Positions 1 through 7,542 of a stretch of 42,294 bases of DNA are shown here, one piece after another. Positions within the stretch are counted from its first letter, which is position 1, and each line of letters starts with the position of its first letter. Location of the stretch: assembly GCA_026390935.1 (NCBI GenBank), contig JAPLEZ010000104.1:1-42294 (forward strand), read 5' to 3'. The position numbers were made by a program, and so were the translations under genes. Below the pieces are notes generated by a model, which worked only from the letters and a program-made list of their open reading frames with translations, was not told the origin of the DNA and searched no databases. The DNA is from Bacteroidota bacterium (GTDB lineage Bacteria; Bacteroidota; Bacteroidia; Flavobacteriales_C; GCA-002722245).

Positions 1-1145
1 CCGGAATTCACCTTTAAATTAATTTGATTGAGCACAGTTACGCTTTGTCGCGATTCATAATAAAATGACACGTTTTTCAATTCAATATCTCCTTTGATAG
101 CAAAATCAGGTTTAACAGGAATGTTTGTCGAAACGGGCTCAACAGGCTCTTCCATCATTTTCATCAGACTTTCAGTTGCGCCAAGTGTTTTTTGAATTTT
201 GGCATATAAATCAGGGAAAGAACCTATTGATGTGCCAAGCATCACAGTAAGGAAAATAAATTGAAAGAATTCAGCTTTGGTAATGTTGCCAGATTGAACC
301 AGTTCAATTCCTTGCCATATAATGAATACAATTGCTCCCAGCATTATTGTAAGAATAAAAGCAATGAATATTCCGCGCCAAAGTGCTGATTTCATTGAAG
401 TATCTCTGATGTTATTGATAGAGACCGTATAGTTTTTAATTTCAAAAAACTCGTTGGTATAGGCTTTTAAATTTTTTATTCCGGTTAGTGATTCTTCCAG
501 CACAGAGTTGGATTGTGCGGCTTCATCTTGCGCTTTCCGAGATAGTTTTTTAATGAACTTACCGAAAATCATGGCGGACACAGCAACAACAGGAATAATC
601 GCCAGCATGATAAGGGACAAGCGAGGAGAAAAATAAAAGATTAACCCCAAGCTCGCAGCAATGACAATGATTTGTCGGAAGAATTCAGCGAGAGTGGTAG
701 CAAGAGTCTCTTCTATTTGTTGCGTGTCGCTTGCAATTCGTGAAGTTAGTTCACCTACTTTGTTTTTATCGAAGAAACTCATTGGCGAAGAAACCAAATG
801 TTTGAAAGCTGCCAAACGGAGGTCGCGCAAAGTGTTTTGCGTTACATAACTAAAAGTATATACTCTGAAAAATGAAAATATGGCCTGGGCTGGAAGAACA
901 ATGGCCAGCATCATTAATATAGTATAGATGTTGTCGGTGCTACTAACGTTAATATCCACAGGAAGGGAGGAACTGTAATTGGTTCCAAGTAATTTCCCTA
1001 ATAGAACAGGAAGTGCGATGGAAGTGATACTTGTGAGTACCAGAAAAATAAAACCAATAAAATACCAGGTAGAATAAGGTTTTAAGTAAACCAAAAAGTT
1101 TTTGGCTTTCTTTAAGTCGGGTTTGGGTTTTTTGTCTTTTGACAT
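1..1145 (-). CDS. ABC exporter, permease part (MsbA/lipid-exporter type), 3' end outside window
   Basis: Reading the minus strand from an ATG at 1145 gives an open frame of 381 codons that runs off the left edge with no stop. After a charged lysine-rich N-terminus (MSKDKKPKPDLKKAKN) come about six hydrophobic segments (roughly residues 20-300) and cytoplasmic coupling stretches such as SSPMSFFDKNKVGELTSRI, typical of type-1 ABC exporter membrane domains. The visible end (DIELKNVSFYYESRQS) is the first strand and A-loop tyrosine region of an ABC ATPase domain; Walker A would lie just outside. The family flips lipids or exports hydrophobic substrates as homodimers in the inner membrane. The substrate cannot be told from sequence. 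The gene is transcribed away from rpmH. A lipid A flippase (MsbA) or a generic multidrug exporter are the main alternatives. Confidence 0.9.
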   Translation of the reverse strand, partial: MSKDKKPKPDLKKAKNFLVYLKPYSTWYFIGFIFLVLTSITSIALPVLLGKLLGTNYSSSLPVDINVSSTDNIYTILMMLAIVLPAQAIFSFFRVYTFSYVTQNTLRDLRLAAFKHLVSSPMSFFDKNKVGELTSRIASDTQQIEETLATTLAEFFRQIIVIAASLGLIFYFSPRLSLIMLAIIPVVAVSAMIFGKFIKKLSRKAQDEAAQSNSVLEESLTGIKNLKAYTNEFFEIKNYTVSINNIRDTSMKSALWRGIFIAFILTIMLGAIVFIIWQGIELVQSGNITKAEFFQFIFLTVMLGTSIGSFPDLYAKIQKTLGATESLMKMMEEPVEPVSTNIPVKPDFAIKGDIELKNVSFYYESRQSVTVLNQINLKVNS

Positions 1146-1191
1146 GGGTGCAAAATTATTCTAATCTCTTAGAAAACTGTCATGTTTATGT

Positions 1192-1295
1192 CGATACTTT
1201 TTGTCTTGAAACAAAAAGTATCCAAAAAATTCAAGAGCCAAGAGATGCTTCAGCCCGCAAAAAGGCCATCGCCGGCCCGCCTCTTGGCTCGGGCC
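1192..1295. repeat. Intergenic hairpin cluster
   Basis: The 282-nt gap between the ABC gene and rpmH holds no gene. It contains a perfect 12-bp stem (GATACTTTTTGT at 1193-1204, ACAAAAAGTATC at 1211-1222, 6-nt loop), then a 10-bp inverted pair (GAGCCAAGAG at 1235-1244, CTCTTGGCTC at 1281-1290) and an overlapping GGCCCG/CGGGCC pair (1274-1279, 1290-1295). The 3' half is clearly more GC-rich than its surroundings. It resembles dispersed intergenic repeats seen in many Bacteroidota genomes; that it is repeated elsewhere in this genome is inference. Confidence 0.6.
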
Positions 1296-1358
1296 AGCGC
1301 TCGTAGTTAGTGATCGACTCTGTGAAAAGTTGAATTAGAAAGTTTTTTTCTTGAATTA

Positions 1359-1391
1359 TTTGCAGAACTATTTAAAATAGTTCTATATTTG
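1359..1391 (+). promoter_or_regulatory. rpmH promoter with operator-like palindrome
   Basis: TTTG at 1359-1362 and TATATTTG at 1384-1391 match the Bacteroidota -33 (TTTG) and -7 (TANNTTTG) elements with a 21-nt spacer. Nineteen of those 21 spacer bases (1365-1383) form a perfect 9-1-9 palindrome (GAACTATTT, A, AAATAGTTC). Transcription would start near 1396-1398, about 30 nt before the rpmH start codon; that leader has a small CCGA/TCGG hairpin. Confidence 0.7.
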
Positions 1392-1427
1392 CAACCCGAT
1401 AAAGTTCGGTATTAAAAATTTATAGCA

Positions 1428-1586
1428 ATGTTAAGAACATTTCAACCTTCGGTAAGAAAAAGAAAAAATAAGCACGGGTTCCGTTCAAGAATGGAAACTG
1501 CTAACGGTCGTAGAGTTTTAGCTAAAAGAAGAGCTAAAGGAAGAAAAAAATTAACTGTATCTGACGAAAGAAGACACAAGCGTTAA
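1428..1586 (+). CDS. rpmH: 50S ribosomal protein L34
   Basis: A 52-codon frame encodes [18 protein letters not shown] followed by the [20 protein letters not shown] core and a C-terminal [13 protein letters not shown]. This is the complete, very basic L34 protein of the large ribosomal subunit; the length fits the Bacteroidota form, which has a slightly longer tail than E. coli L34 (46 residues). It binds 23S rRNA. The frame is short but unmistakable. It has its own strong promoter upstream (1359-1391) and its own terminator downstream, so it is a single-gene unit here, not next to rnpA or dnaA as in many other phyla. The second residue is Leu where Lys is common. Confidence 0.97.
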   Translation: MLRTFQPSVRKRKNKHGFRSRMETANGRRVLAKRRAKGRKKLTVSDERRHKR

Positions 1587-1610
1587 GATGCCGTTTCAAG
1601 TAATATATTT

Positions 1611-1646
1611 AAAAAAGGAAGTTTCAAAACTTCCTTTTTTTTTGTG
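1611..1646 (+). terminator. rpmH intrinsic terminator
   Basis: GGAAGTTT and AAACTTCC form a tight hairpin with a CA centre, preceded by a run of A and followed by nine or more T, 25 nt after the rpmH stop codon. The A and T runs extend the stem and make it potentially bidirectional. Confidence 0.9.
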
Positions 1647-1660
1647 TAAAACTCAGGAAA

Positions 1661-1749
1661 AGTTCAAGGTTCAAAGTTCATTGTTAAAAGTTAGCTTTGC
1701 GCCTTGTTTAGATCTGCTATCATTGAACTTTGAACATTAAACTTTGAAC
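1661..1749. repeat. Inverted repeat in the carB leader
   Basis: GTTCAAAGTTCA (1669-1680) pairs perfectly with TGAACTTTGAAC (1724-1735) across a 43-nt loop. Each arm also carries a second, degenerate copy of the same word (GTTCAAG at 1662, ACTTTGAAC at 1741-1749). The element ends about 10 nt before the carB start codon. It resembles the palindromic family further along in word content (GAAC/TTGAAC) but is not the same sequence. Confidence 0.6.
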
Positions 1750-1759
1750 AAATTATAGT

Positions 1760-4576
1760 ATGCCAAAAGATACATCAATCAAGTCGGTCCTCATTATAGG
1801 AAGTGGACCAATCGTTATCGGACAAGCTTGTGAATTCGACTATGCAGGATCTCAAGCCGCTCGTTCATTAAAAGAAGAAGGAATTACAGTTTCATTGATC
1901 AATTCGAATCCGGCTACCATCATGACGGATCCTGTTACGGCTGAGCATGTTTATTTGATGCCGCTAACTCCTGAATCCATTGAACATATATTAAAAGAAA
2001 GAAAGATTGATGCTGTTTTACCAACTATGGGTGGGCAAACGGCTTTGAACCTTTGCATAGAGTGTGATAAAATTGGGATTTGGCAAAAATACGGTGTTCG
2101 CTTGATCGGTGTAGATATTGAAGCTATTGAAATTACAGAGAACAGAGATAAGTTCCGACAATTGATGGATCAGATAGGTGTTGGTCAAGCGCCTTCCCGA
2201 ATTGTTAAGTCATTCCTTCAAGGAAAGGAGTTTGCGCAGGAGATAGGCTTCCCCTTAGTAATCCGTCCTTCTTATACATTAGGAGGTACAGGTGCAGCTT
2301 TCGTTCATAAAAAAGAAGATTTTGATACTTTGCTAACTCGTGGTTTACACGCTTCTCCAATTCATGAAGTGTTGATTGACAAAGCGGTGTTGGGCTGGAA
2401 AGAATATGAGTTGGAGTTGCTTCGCGATAAAAACGACAACGTGGTGATCATTTGTTCAATTGAGAATTTTGATCCAATGGGAGTTCATACTGGAGACTCT
2501 ATTACTGTGGCTCCTGCAATGACACTTTCCGACAGAACTTACCAACGCATGCGTGACCACGCAATTCACATGATGCGTTCAATCGGTAATTTCGCGGGAG
2601 GTTGCAACGTGCAGTTTGCAGTTAGTCCGGACGAAAGAGAGGATATCATCGCCATCGAAATCAATCCAAGAGTTTCCCGTTCATCGGCCCTGGCTTCAAA
2701 AGCTACTGGTTATCCAATTGCTAAAATCGCATCAAAACTGGCTATCGGTTATTCATTGGATGAATTAGAAAATCAAATTACTAAATCTACTTCGGCTTTG
2801 TTTGAGCCAACTTTGGATTATGTAATTGTAAAAATACCTCGTTGGAATTTTAATAAATTCCCTGGAGCAGATCGTCAACTGGGTTTACAAATGAAATCGG
2901 TGGGTGAGGTAATGGGTATTGGACGATCATTCCAAGAGGCATTGCAAAAAGCTTGTCAGTCGTTGGAAATCAATCGTAACGGTTTAGGTGCTGATGGTAA
3001 AGAAGAGCGCAATCAAGATACTATTCTTCATAGTTTAGAGCATCCTTCTTGGAACCGATTGTTTCATGTTTACGATGCATTCAAGTTGGGTATTCCAATG
3101 AAAACGATTTACGAAAAAACGAAGATCGATTTCTGGTTCCTCAATCAGATTGAAGAAATGATTGCTTTGGAAAAAGAAATTGAGAAGTTCACCATTGCCA
3201 ATATCTCTAAAGACCTGCTATTTGAAGCAAAACAAAAGGGCTATGGTGACCGTCAGGTTGCACATTTGTTGAAATGTTTGGAAAGTGAAGTGTTTTCAAA
3301 AAGACAAGAAATGGGCATCCAGCGCGTGTACAAATTGGTTGATACCTGCGCAGCAGAGTTTGAAGCAAAAACACCTTATTACTATTCCACATTTGAATTA
3401 GAAAATGAGTCTATTGTTAGTGATAAGAAAAAAATAATTGTGCTAGGTTCGGGTCCAAACCGTATCGGACAAGGAATTGAATTCGATTATTCATGTGTAC
3501 ACGGTGTATTAGCAGCGAAAGAGGCTGGGTATGAAACCATCATGATCAATTGTAATCCTGAAACGGTTTCTACTGATTTTAGTACTGCCGATAAATTGTA
3601 TTTTGAGCCTGTTTTCTGGGAACATATTTACGACATCATTTTGCATGAAAAACCAGAAGGAGTTATCGTTCAATTAGGTGGACAAACTGCATTGAAACTG
3701 GCGGAAAAACTGGATAAATACGGAATTAAAATCATTGGTACTTCATACAAAGCTTTGGATTTAGCCGAAGATCGTGGTTCGTTTTCTACTTTATTGGCCG
3801 AAAACAATGTGCCGTACCCTAAGTTTGGTGTAATTGAAACGGCTGAAGAGGCCAATGCACTGGCAAAAGAATTAGGTTTTCCTTTATTGGTTCGTCCATC
3901 TTATGTTTTAGGCGGACAAGGGATGAAAATCGTTATCAACGAAGAAGAACTAGAGCATCATGTGGTGAATTTGTTCAAAGATATTCCTGGAAATAAAATC
4001 TTATTAGATCATTATTTGGATGGAGCGATAGAGGCAGAGGCTGATGCGATTTGCGATGGTGAAGATGTTTACATCATCGGTATCATGCAGCACATTGAGC
4101 CTGCAGGAATCCACTCTGGAGACTCTTATGCTGTTTTGCCTCCATACAATCTGGGTGATTTGATCATCCACCAAATTGAAGACATCACTAAAAAAATTGC
4201 AGTTGCTTTGAGAACCGTTGGTTTGCTCAACATTCAATTCGCAATTAAAGACGATAAAGTATATGTGATTGAAGCCAATCCGCGTGCATCACGTACAGTT
4301 CCTTTTATTGCTAAAGCTTACAAAGAGCCTTATGTAAATTATGCTACCAAAGTAATGTTGGGTGATAAGAAGGTGAAAGACTTCAATTTCAATCCTCATA
4401 AAAAAGGATATGCGATTAAAGTTCCGGTTTTCTCTTTCGATAAATTCCCGAATGTGAACAAGGAACTCGGACCGGAAATGAAATCTACTGGTGAGGCCAT
4501 TTACTTTATTGATGACCTTACTGATCCTTTCTTCCGCAAGGTGTACTCTGAAAGAAATCTTTATTTGAGCAGATAA
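1760..4576 (+). CDS. carB: Carbamoyl-phosphate synthase large subunit lacking the allosteric domain
   Basis: CarB makes carbamoyl phosphate from bicarbonate, ATP and ammonia delivered by CarA, feeding arginine and pyrimidine synthesis. The protein (938 aa) has two homologous ATP-grasp halves: the first opens with VLIIGSGPIVIGQACEFDYAG (near residue 10), the second with IIVLGSGPNRIGQGIEFDYS (near residue 562). Each half carries the metal-binding motif: IEINPRVSRSSALASKATG in the first and IEANPRASRTVPFIAKAY in the second. The end, FDKFPNVNKELGPEMKSTGE plus about 25 residues, matches the point where the E. coli protein (1073 aa) continues into its MGS-like regulatory domain, which is absent here. 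No frameshift is needed to explain this: the stop is followed at once (TAATG) by another gene. Short CarB of this kind occurs in Flavobacteriia. carA is not in the window. Confidence 0.97.
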   Translation: MPKDTSIKSVLIIGSGPIVIGQACEFDYAGSQAARSLKEEGITVSLINSNPATIMTDPVTAEHVYLMPLTPESIEHILKERKIDAVLPTMGGQTALNLCIECDKIGIWQKYGVRLIGVDIEAIEITENRDKFRQLMDQIGVGQAPSRIVKSFLQGKEFAQEIGFPLVIRPSYTLGGTGAAFVHKKEDFDTLLTRGLHASPIHEVLIDKAVLGWKEYELELLRDKNDNVVIICSIENFDPMGVHTGDSITVAPAMTLSDRTYQRMRDHAIHMMRSIGNFAGGCNVQFAVSPDEREDIIAIEINPRVSRSSALASKATGYPIAKIASKLAIGYSLDELENQITKSTSALFEPTLDYVIVKIPRWNFNKFPGADRQLGLQMKSVGEVMGIGRSFQEALQKACQSLEINRNGLGADGKEERNQDTILHSLEHPSWNRLFHVYDAFKLGIPMKTIYEKTKIDFWFLNQIEEMIALEKEIEKFTIANISKDLLFEAKQKGYGDRQVAHLLKCLESEVFSKRQEMGIQRVYKLVDTCAAEFEAKTPYYYSTFELENESIVSDKKKIIVLGSGPNRIGQGIEFDYSCVHGVLAAKEAGYETIMINCNPETVSTDFSTADKLYFEPVFWEHIYDIILHEKPEGVIVQLGGQTALKLAEKLDKYGIKIIGTSYKALDLAEDRGSFSTLLAENNVPYPKFGVIETAEEANALAKELGFPLLVRPSYVLGGQGMKIVINEEELEHHVVNLFKDIPGNKILLDHYLDGAIEAEADAICDGEDVYIIGIMQHIEPAGIHSGDSYAVLPPYNLGDLIIHQIEDITKKIAVALRTVGLLNIQFAIKDDKVYVIEANPRASRTVPFIAKAYKEPYVNYATKVMLGDKKVKDFNFNPHKKGYAIKVPVFSFDKFPNVNKELGPEMKSTGEAIYFIDDLTDPFFRKVYSERNLYLSR

Positions 4577-4839
4577 TGGTATTACTCAGTATCACCGGTT
4601 TAGTAAAAACAATAGTTTACATTCTGGTGATTTACTATGGCTTGAAGTTTCTGGTTCGCTATGTGTTTCCCATGTTGCTTAAGAATTATGTCGATAACAA
4701 AGTGGGCGAAATGAAGAAGCAACAAAATGCTGTTTATGAGCAGGAAGTGGAGCAACTCAAAAAGCAAAAAGGCAAAGTGACCATATCCAAAGATCCGTCG
4801 AAAGACGGGGAGTATGTGGATTATGAAGAGATTGTTTGA
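4576..4839 (+). CDS. Small membrane protein, DUF4834-like
   Basis: This 87-residue protein has one N-terminal membrane segment (about residues 8-35), a charged stretch rich in Lys, Gln and Glu (about 44-68, possible coiled coil), and an acidic end, GEYVDYEEIV. That architecture, including the conserved GEYVDYEE-type tail, matches the Bacteroidota DUF4834 family; the function is unknown. Its start overlaps the carB stop (TAATG), so it is translationally coupled to carB. Its TGA stop is the first stop reached inside the palindromic repeat that begins at 4834. Confidence 0.8.
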   Translation: MVLLSITGLVKTIVYILVIYYGLKFLVRYVFPMLLKNYVDNKVGEMKKQQNAVYEQEVEQLKKQKGKVTISKDPSKDGEYVDYEEIV

Positions 4840-4967
4840 ACCTTGATTGATTTTACTTTAATTTCTTTTAAAGGTTAAATCGAATGTTAGAAACATTTCA
4901 CTTGATGAAAAGATTAACTTGATTTCAGCTCCTTAAATCCTTTAATCAAGTGAATCAAGGTTCCGAC
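4834..4967. repeat. Palindromic repeat, copy 1 (with about 50-nt insertion)
   Basis: Left arm GAACCTTGATT (4838-4848) and right arm ATCAAGTGAATCAAGGTTC (4945-4963) pair. Compared with copy 2 at 14623, the left arm is interrupted: after GATT come about 50 extra bases before the expected CACTTGAT resumes at 4899-4906. The DUF4834-like stop codon lies within the first bases of the element. Confidence 0.75.
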
Positions 4968-5004
4968 AAATTTTTGTCAATACCGGGTGAATCAAGTAAG
5001 TTTA
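4965..5004 (+). promoter_or_regulatory. Possible promoter of the glycan cluster
   Basis: TTTG (4973-4976) and TAAGTTTA (4997-5004, one mismatch to TANNTTTG) are 20 nt apart. The -33 box sits in the small palindrome GACAAA-TT-TTTGTC (4965-4978). The predicted start would fall at or very near the ATG at 5009, implying an almost leaderless message, so the assignment is uncertain. Confidence 0.35.
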
Positions 5005-5008
5005 CACC

Positions 5009-6493
5009 ATGGGCGTAGTTCAAAAGCAAGGCATACAATCATCAATAATTTTATACGCCGGATTTGCCATTGGGGCATTTAATATTCTTGTTTTATTCCC
5101 GCGTTTTTTTACTACTGAAGAATTCGGGTTAACGCGTCTTCTTTTCGCCGTTGCTAGCACTTTTTCGGGCTTGGCCTTGCTTGGAACTAATCAGATGATG
5201 ATTAAGTTTTTCCCTTTTTATAAAGACAGATTACACAAAAAGGAAAATGATTTTTTGTTTTTGGCAACAATGCTTCCCATAATAGGCTTTGTTATTTTAT
5301 GTATTGTTTCTTATTTGTTGAAAGATGTATTTCTGGAAAATTATTCCAAGCGGTCATCTCTCTTTGTACATTATTTTTATCTGATTTATCCGCTAGCATT
5401 TTCACTCACGCTCTTTACTGTTTTTGAAACCTATTCTCGTAGTCTATTAAAAACAGTAGTTCCGTCGGTTTTGCGTGATCTTGGGTATCGGGCATTTACC
5501 ACCTTTTTTATCGCTTTGTTTGTGATGAAATTGGTGAGCTTCGATTCCTTTATTGTGATTTTTTGCAATTATTATTTTATTGCTGTTGCGATTATGTTGA
5601 TTTACATCTATCGCATGGAGCACTTAAATTACGTGGTCTCAAGGAGTGTTGTAAGTAAGCGTTTGTACAAGCGAATTCTTACTTACGGCACCTTAATGTT
5701 TGGGGGGAGTTTGTTTGGCATTCTTGCAGAGAATGTTGATGCATTTATGATAGCAGGAATAGCGGGGTTGGAAAGTACAGCCATTTTTGTAGTGGCGAGT
5801 TATGTTGCAACTATAATTCAATTGCCAAAAAGAAGCATCACAAATATTTTAACTCCAATGGTAGCGCAGGCATGGAAGGATAAAAACATTTCTCTGATTG
5901 ATCGCATGTACAAGAAGTCTTCTATCAATTTAATGGTAACAGGTGTTTTTCTTTTTTTGTTGGTATGGGTGAATATTGATGCTTTGTTTAGTTTTTTACC
6001 TCCGGTGTACATTGGCGGAAAATATGTTGTTTTAATCATGGGCATTTCAACCATTATTGATTTGTCGACGGGAATCAATGGAGAGATATTGGTGACTTCA
6101 AGCGTTTGGAGAGTGTCTTTTTATTCTCATGTTGTTTTAATAGCATTGTCGATACCCACCAATTATTTTTTAGTAAAGCAGTTTGGAATCATGGGATCTG
6201 CCTATTCAAATTTAATTGCGTACAGCGCATACAACACCTATCGTTTTGTGATTATTTACCACAAATATAAAATGCAACCCTTTACATGGAATAGTTTGAA
6301 ATGCTTAATTATCGGAGGATTGAGTGTAATTGTGGTGGTGAGTATTCCTGATTTTTCCAATCCTTTTATTTCCATTGCAATTAAAGGTTTGTTGGTTTGT
6401 GTTTTGTTCGGCACAGCAACAATCTTTTTTAAGGTATCAGATGATATAAACGCTATTTATTATAAAACATGGAAGAGGTTTTATAATAAATAG
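5009..6493 (+). CDS. Wzx-like polysaccharide/lipid-linked glycan flippase
   Basis: The 494-residue protein is hydrophobic throughout, with about 12-14 predicted membrane helices separated by short basic loops, the layout of the MOP/MVF exporter superfamily (RfbX, Wzx, MATE-like). The N-terminal part (IQSSIILYAGFAIGAFNILV, then FTTEEFGLTRLL) is typical of polysaccharide biosynthesis protein families in which the first helix is followed by an 'eeyGl' motif. Such proteins flip undecaprenyl-linked glycan units across the inner membrane. It heads a co-directional run of glycosyltransferases and methyltransferases, which supports a role in surface glycan assembly. The substrate cannot be inferred. 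The last codons lie in a perfect 20-bp inverted repeat. Confidence 0.85.
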   Translation: MGVVQKQGIQSSIILYAGFAIGAFNILVLFPRFFTTEEFGLTRLLFAVASTFSGLALLGTNQMMIKFFPFYKDRLHKKENDFLFLATMLPIIGFVILCIVSYLLKDVFLENYSKRSSLFVHYFYLIYPLAFSLTLFTVFETYSRSLLKTVVPSVLRDLGYRAFTTFFIALFVMKLVSFDSFIVIFCNYYFIAVAIMLIYIYRMEHLNYVVSRSVVSKRLYKRILTYGTLMFGGSLFGILAENVDAFMIAGIAGLESTAIFVVASYVATIIQLPKRSITNILTPMVAQAWKDKNISLIDRMYKKSSINLMVTGVFLFLLVWVNIDALFSFLPPVYIGGKYVVLIMGISTIIDLSTGINGEILVTSSVWRVSFYSHVVLIALSIPTNYFLVKQFGIMGSAYSNLIAYSAYNTYRFVIIYHKYKMQPFTWNSLKCLIIGGLSVIVVVSIPDFSNPFISIAIKGLLVCVLFGTATIFFKVSDDINAIYYKTWKRFYNK

Positions 6494-6497
6494 CGTT
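6449..6497. repeat. Perfect 20-bp inverted repeat spanning the flippase stop codon
   Basis: The arms 6449-6468 and 6478-6497 are exactly complementary, with a 9-nt loop (ATGGAAGAG). The right arm contains the TAG stop (6491-6493). There is no T run directly after it, so it is not a classical intrinsic terminator. It could act as an RNA-stabilising 3' stem or attenuate transcription. Confidence 0.8.
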
Positions 6498-6527
6498 AGT
6501 GAAATTCAAAGGGAAAATCTATTTATT

Positions 6528-6558
6528 CAACACAATTTTCCGAAGATCTATTGTGTTG
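6528..6558 (+). terminator. Stem-loop after flippase, possible terminator
   Basis: CAACACAAT (6528-6536) and ATTGTGTTG (6550-6558) form a perfect 9-bp stem with a 13-nt loop, 35 nt after the flippase stop. Only scattered T residues follow, so termination efficiency is doubtful. The rest of the 300-nt gap up to 6793 holds no convincing gene; TTTG (6736) and TATATTTA (6754-6761) resemble promoter boxes but the 14-nt spacing is short. Confidence 0.4.
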
Positions 6559-6793
6559 TGATTCTCGTTAATGCCACTTTCTAATTGACTGATCCTTAGC
6601 AAATTTTAAATAAATTCATGTTGCATAGTTGAAGGGATGAGTGTTTGTTTTTGAGAGATGTTGCCTGTTTACTTTGTAAGTGAGAGAGACAAAAAAAAGT
6701 TATTCAAGAAAACTATTCGTTTCTCAGTTAAAATGTTTGCGAGATTTAGGGTTTATATTTACGTTTACACTATGTGTATTAATCATTAATTGA

Positions 6794-7516
6794 ATGAAGA
6801 AAGTTAAAAAAACCATCTTAAGCGTTTATCAATTTTTTTGTAAAATTGTCCTCTCTCCAGTTTTACTTCTTGAACAGAAATTCCCAAGATTTCCCAATGT
6901 CAATGAAAGAACCGTTGAATATGCTTATGCTTTTAAGCAATTACAAAAGATATATCCTTCCAATATATTAGACGTGGGCACAGGAATTTCTTCCTGGCCG
7001 CACATCTTGTCGAATTGTGGCTATAAGGTAACAGCAATAGATTTGATTGACGGATATTGGAACGGCACGTTTTTCAATCGTCACTATAAAGTCATTAATG
7101 ACGATGTTATTTCACCCACAAAAATCAAGGGGGATTTTGAATTCATATCTTGTATCAGTGTTTTGGAACATATTCCTAATCATGAAGGTGCTATGAAAAG
7201 CATGATGAATATGCTGAAAGTGGGAGGTTTTTTGTTGTTAACCTGTCCGTACAATGAAAACTTATATCATGAAAATATTTACAAACATCCTGATTTCAAA
7301 TCGGATGTAAAGTCCACTTTTATCACTCAGATATATTCCCGCAAGCAAATAGAACAATGGTTGAAGGGAACAAACTGCGAAATAGTTGATCAGGAATATT
7401 ATCAGATTTTTGAAGGTGAATTATGGAGTTTTGGAAAATTGATAAAACCATCGGTGAAAGTAGATAAAACAGCGTTGCATCACTTGACCTGTTTATTGAT
7501 CAGAAAAAACAAATAG
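6794..7516 (+). CDS. Class I SAM-dependent methyltransferase
   Basis: The 240-residue protein contains the SAM-binding motif I ILDVGTGISSWPHIL (near residue 55), the acidic ribose contact VTAIDLIDGYW, a motif IV-like ISCISVLEHIPNHEGAM and a following KVGGFLLLTCPYNEN strand typical of Methyltransf_11/23-type enzymes. The substrate is unknown, but the position between a flippase and glycosyltransferases suggests methylation of a sugar or lipid-linked glycan. An amphipathic or hydrophobic N-terminus (residues 5-25) may tether it to the membrane. It is separated by 300 nt from the flippase and by 26 nt from the YfhO gene. Confidence 0.85.
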   Translation: MKKVKKTILSVYQFFCKIVLSPVLLLEQKFPRFPNVNERTVEYAYAFKQLQKIYPSNILDVGTGISSWPHILSNCGYKVTAIDLIDGYWNGTFFNRHYKVINDDVISPTKIKGDFEFISCISVLEHIPNHEGAMKSMMNMLKVGGFLLLTCPYNENLYHENIYKHPDFKSDVKSTFITQIYSRKQIEQWLKGTNCEIVDQEYYQIFEGELWSFGKLIKPSVKVDKTALHHLTCLLIRKNK

Positions 7517-7542
7517 AGCTTAATTATTAAACAATTTATAGA

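Noticed and set aside
6662-6793. Small protein (18 codons from 6733) before the methyltransferase
   Set aside because: No ribosome-binding signal and no recognisable sequence; more likely leader.
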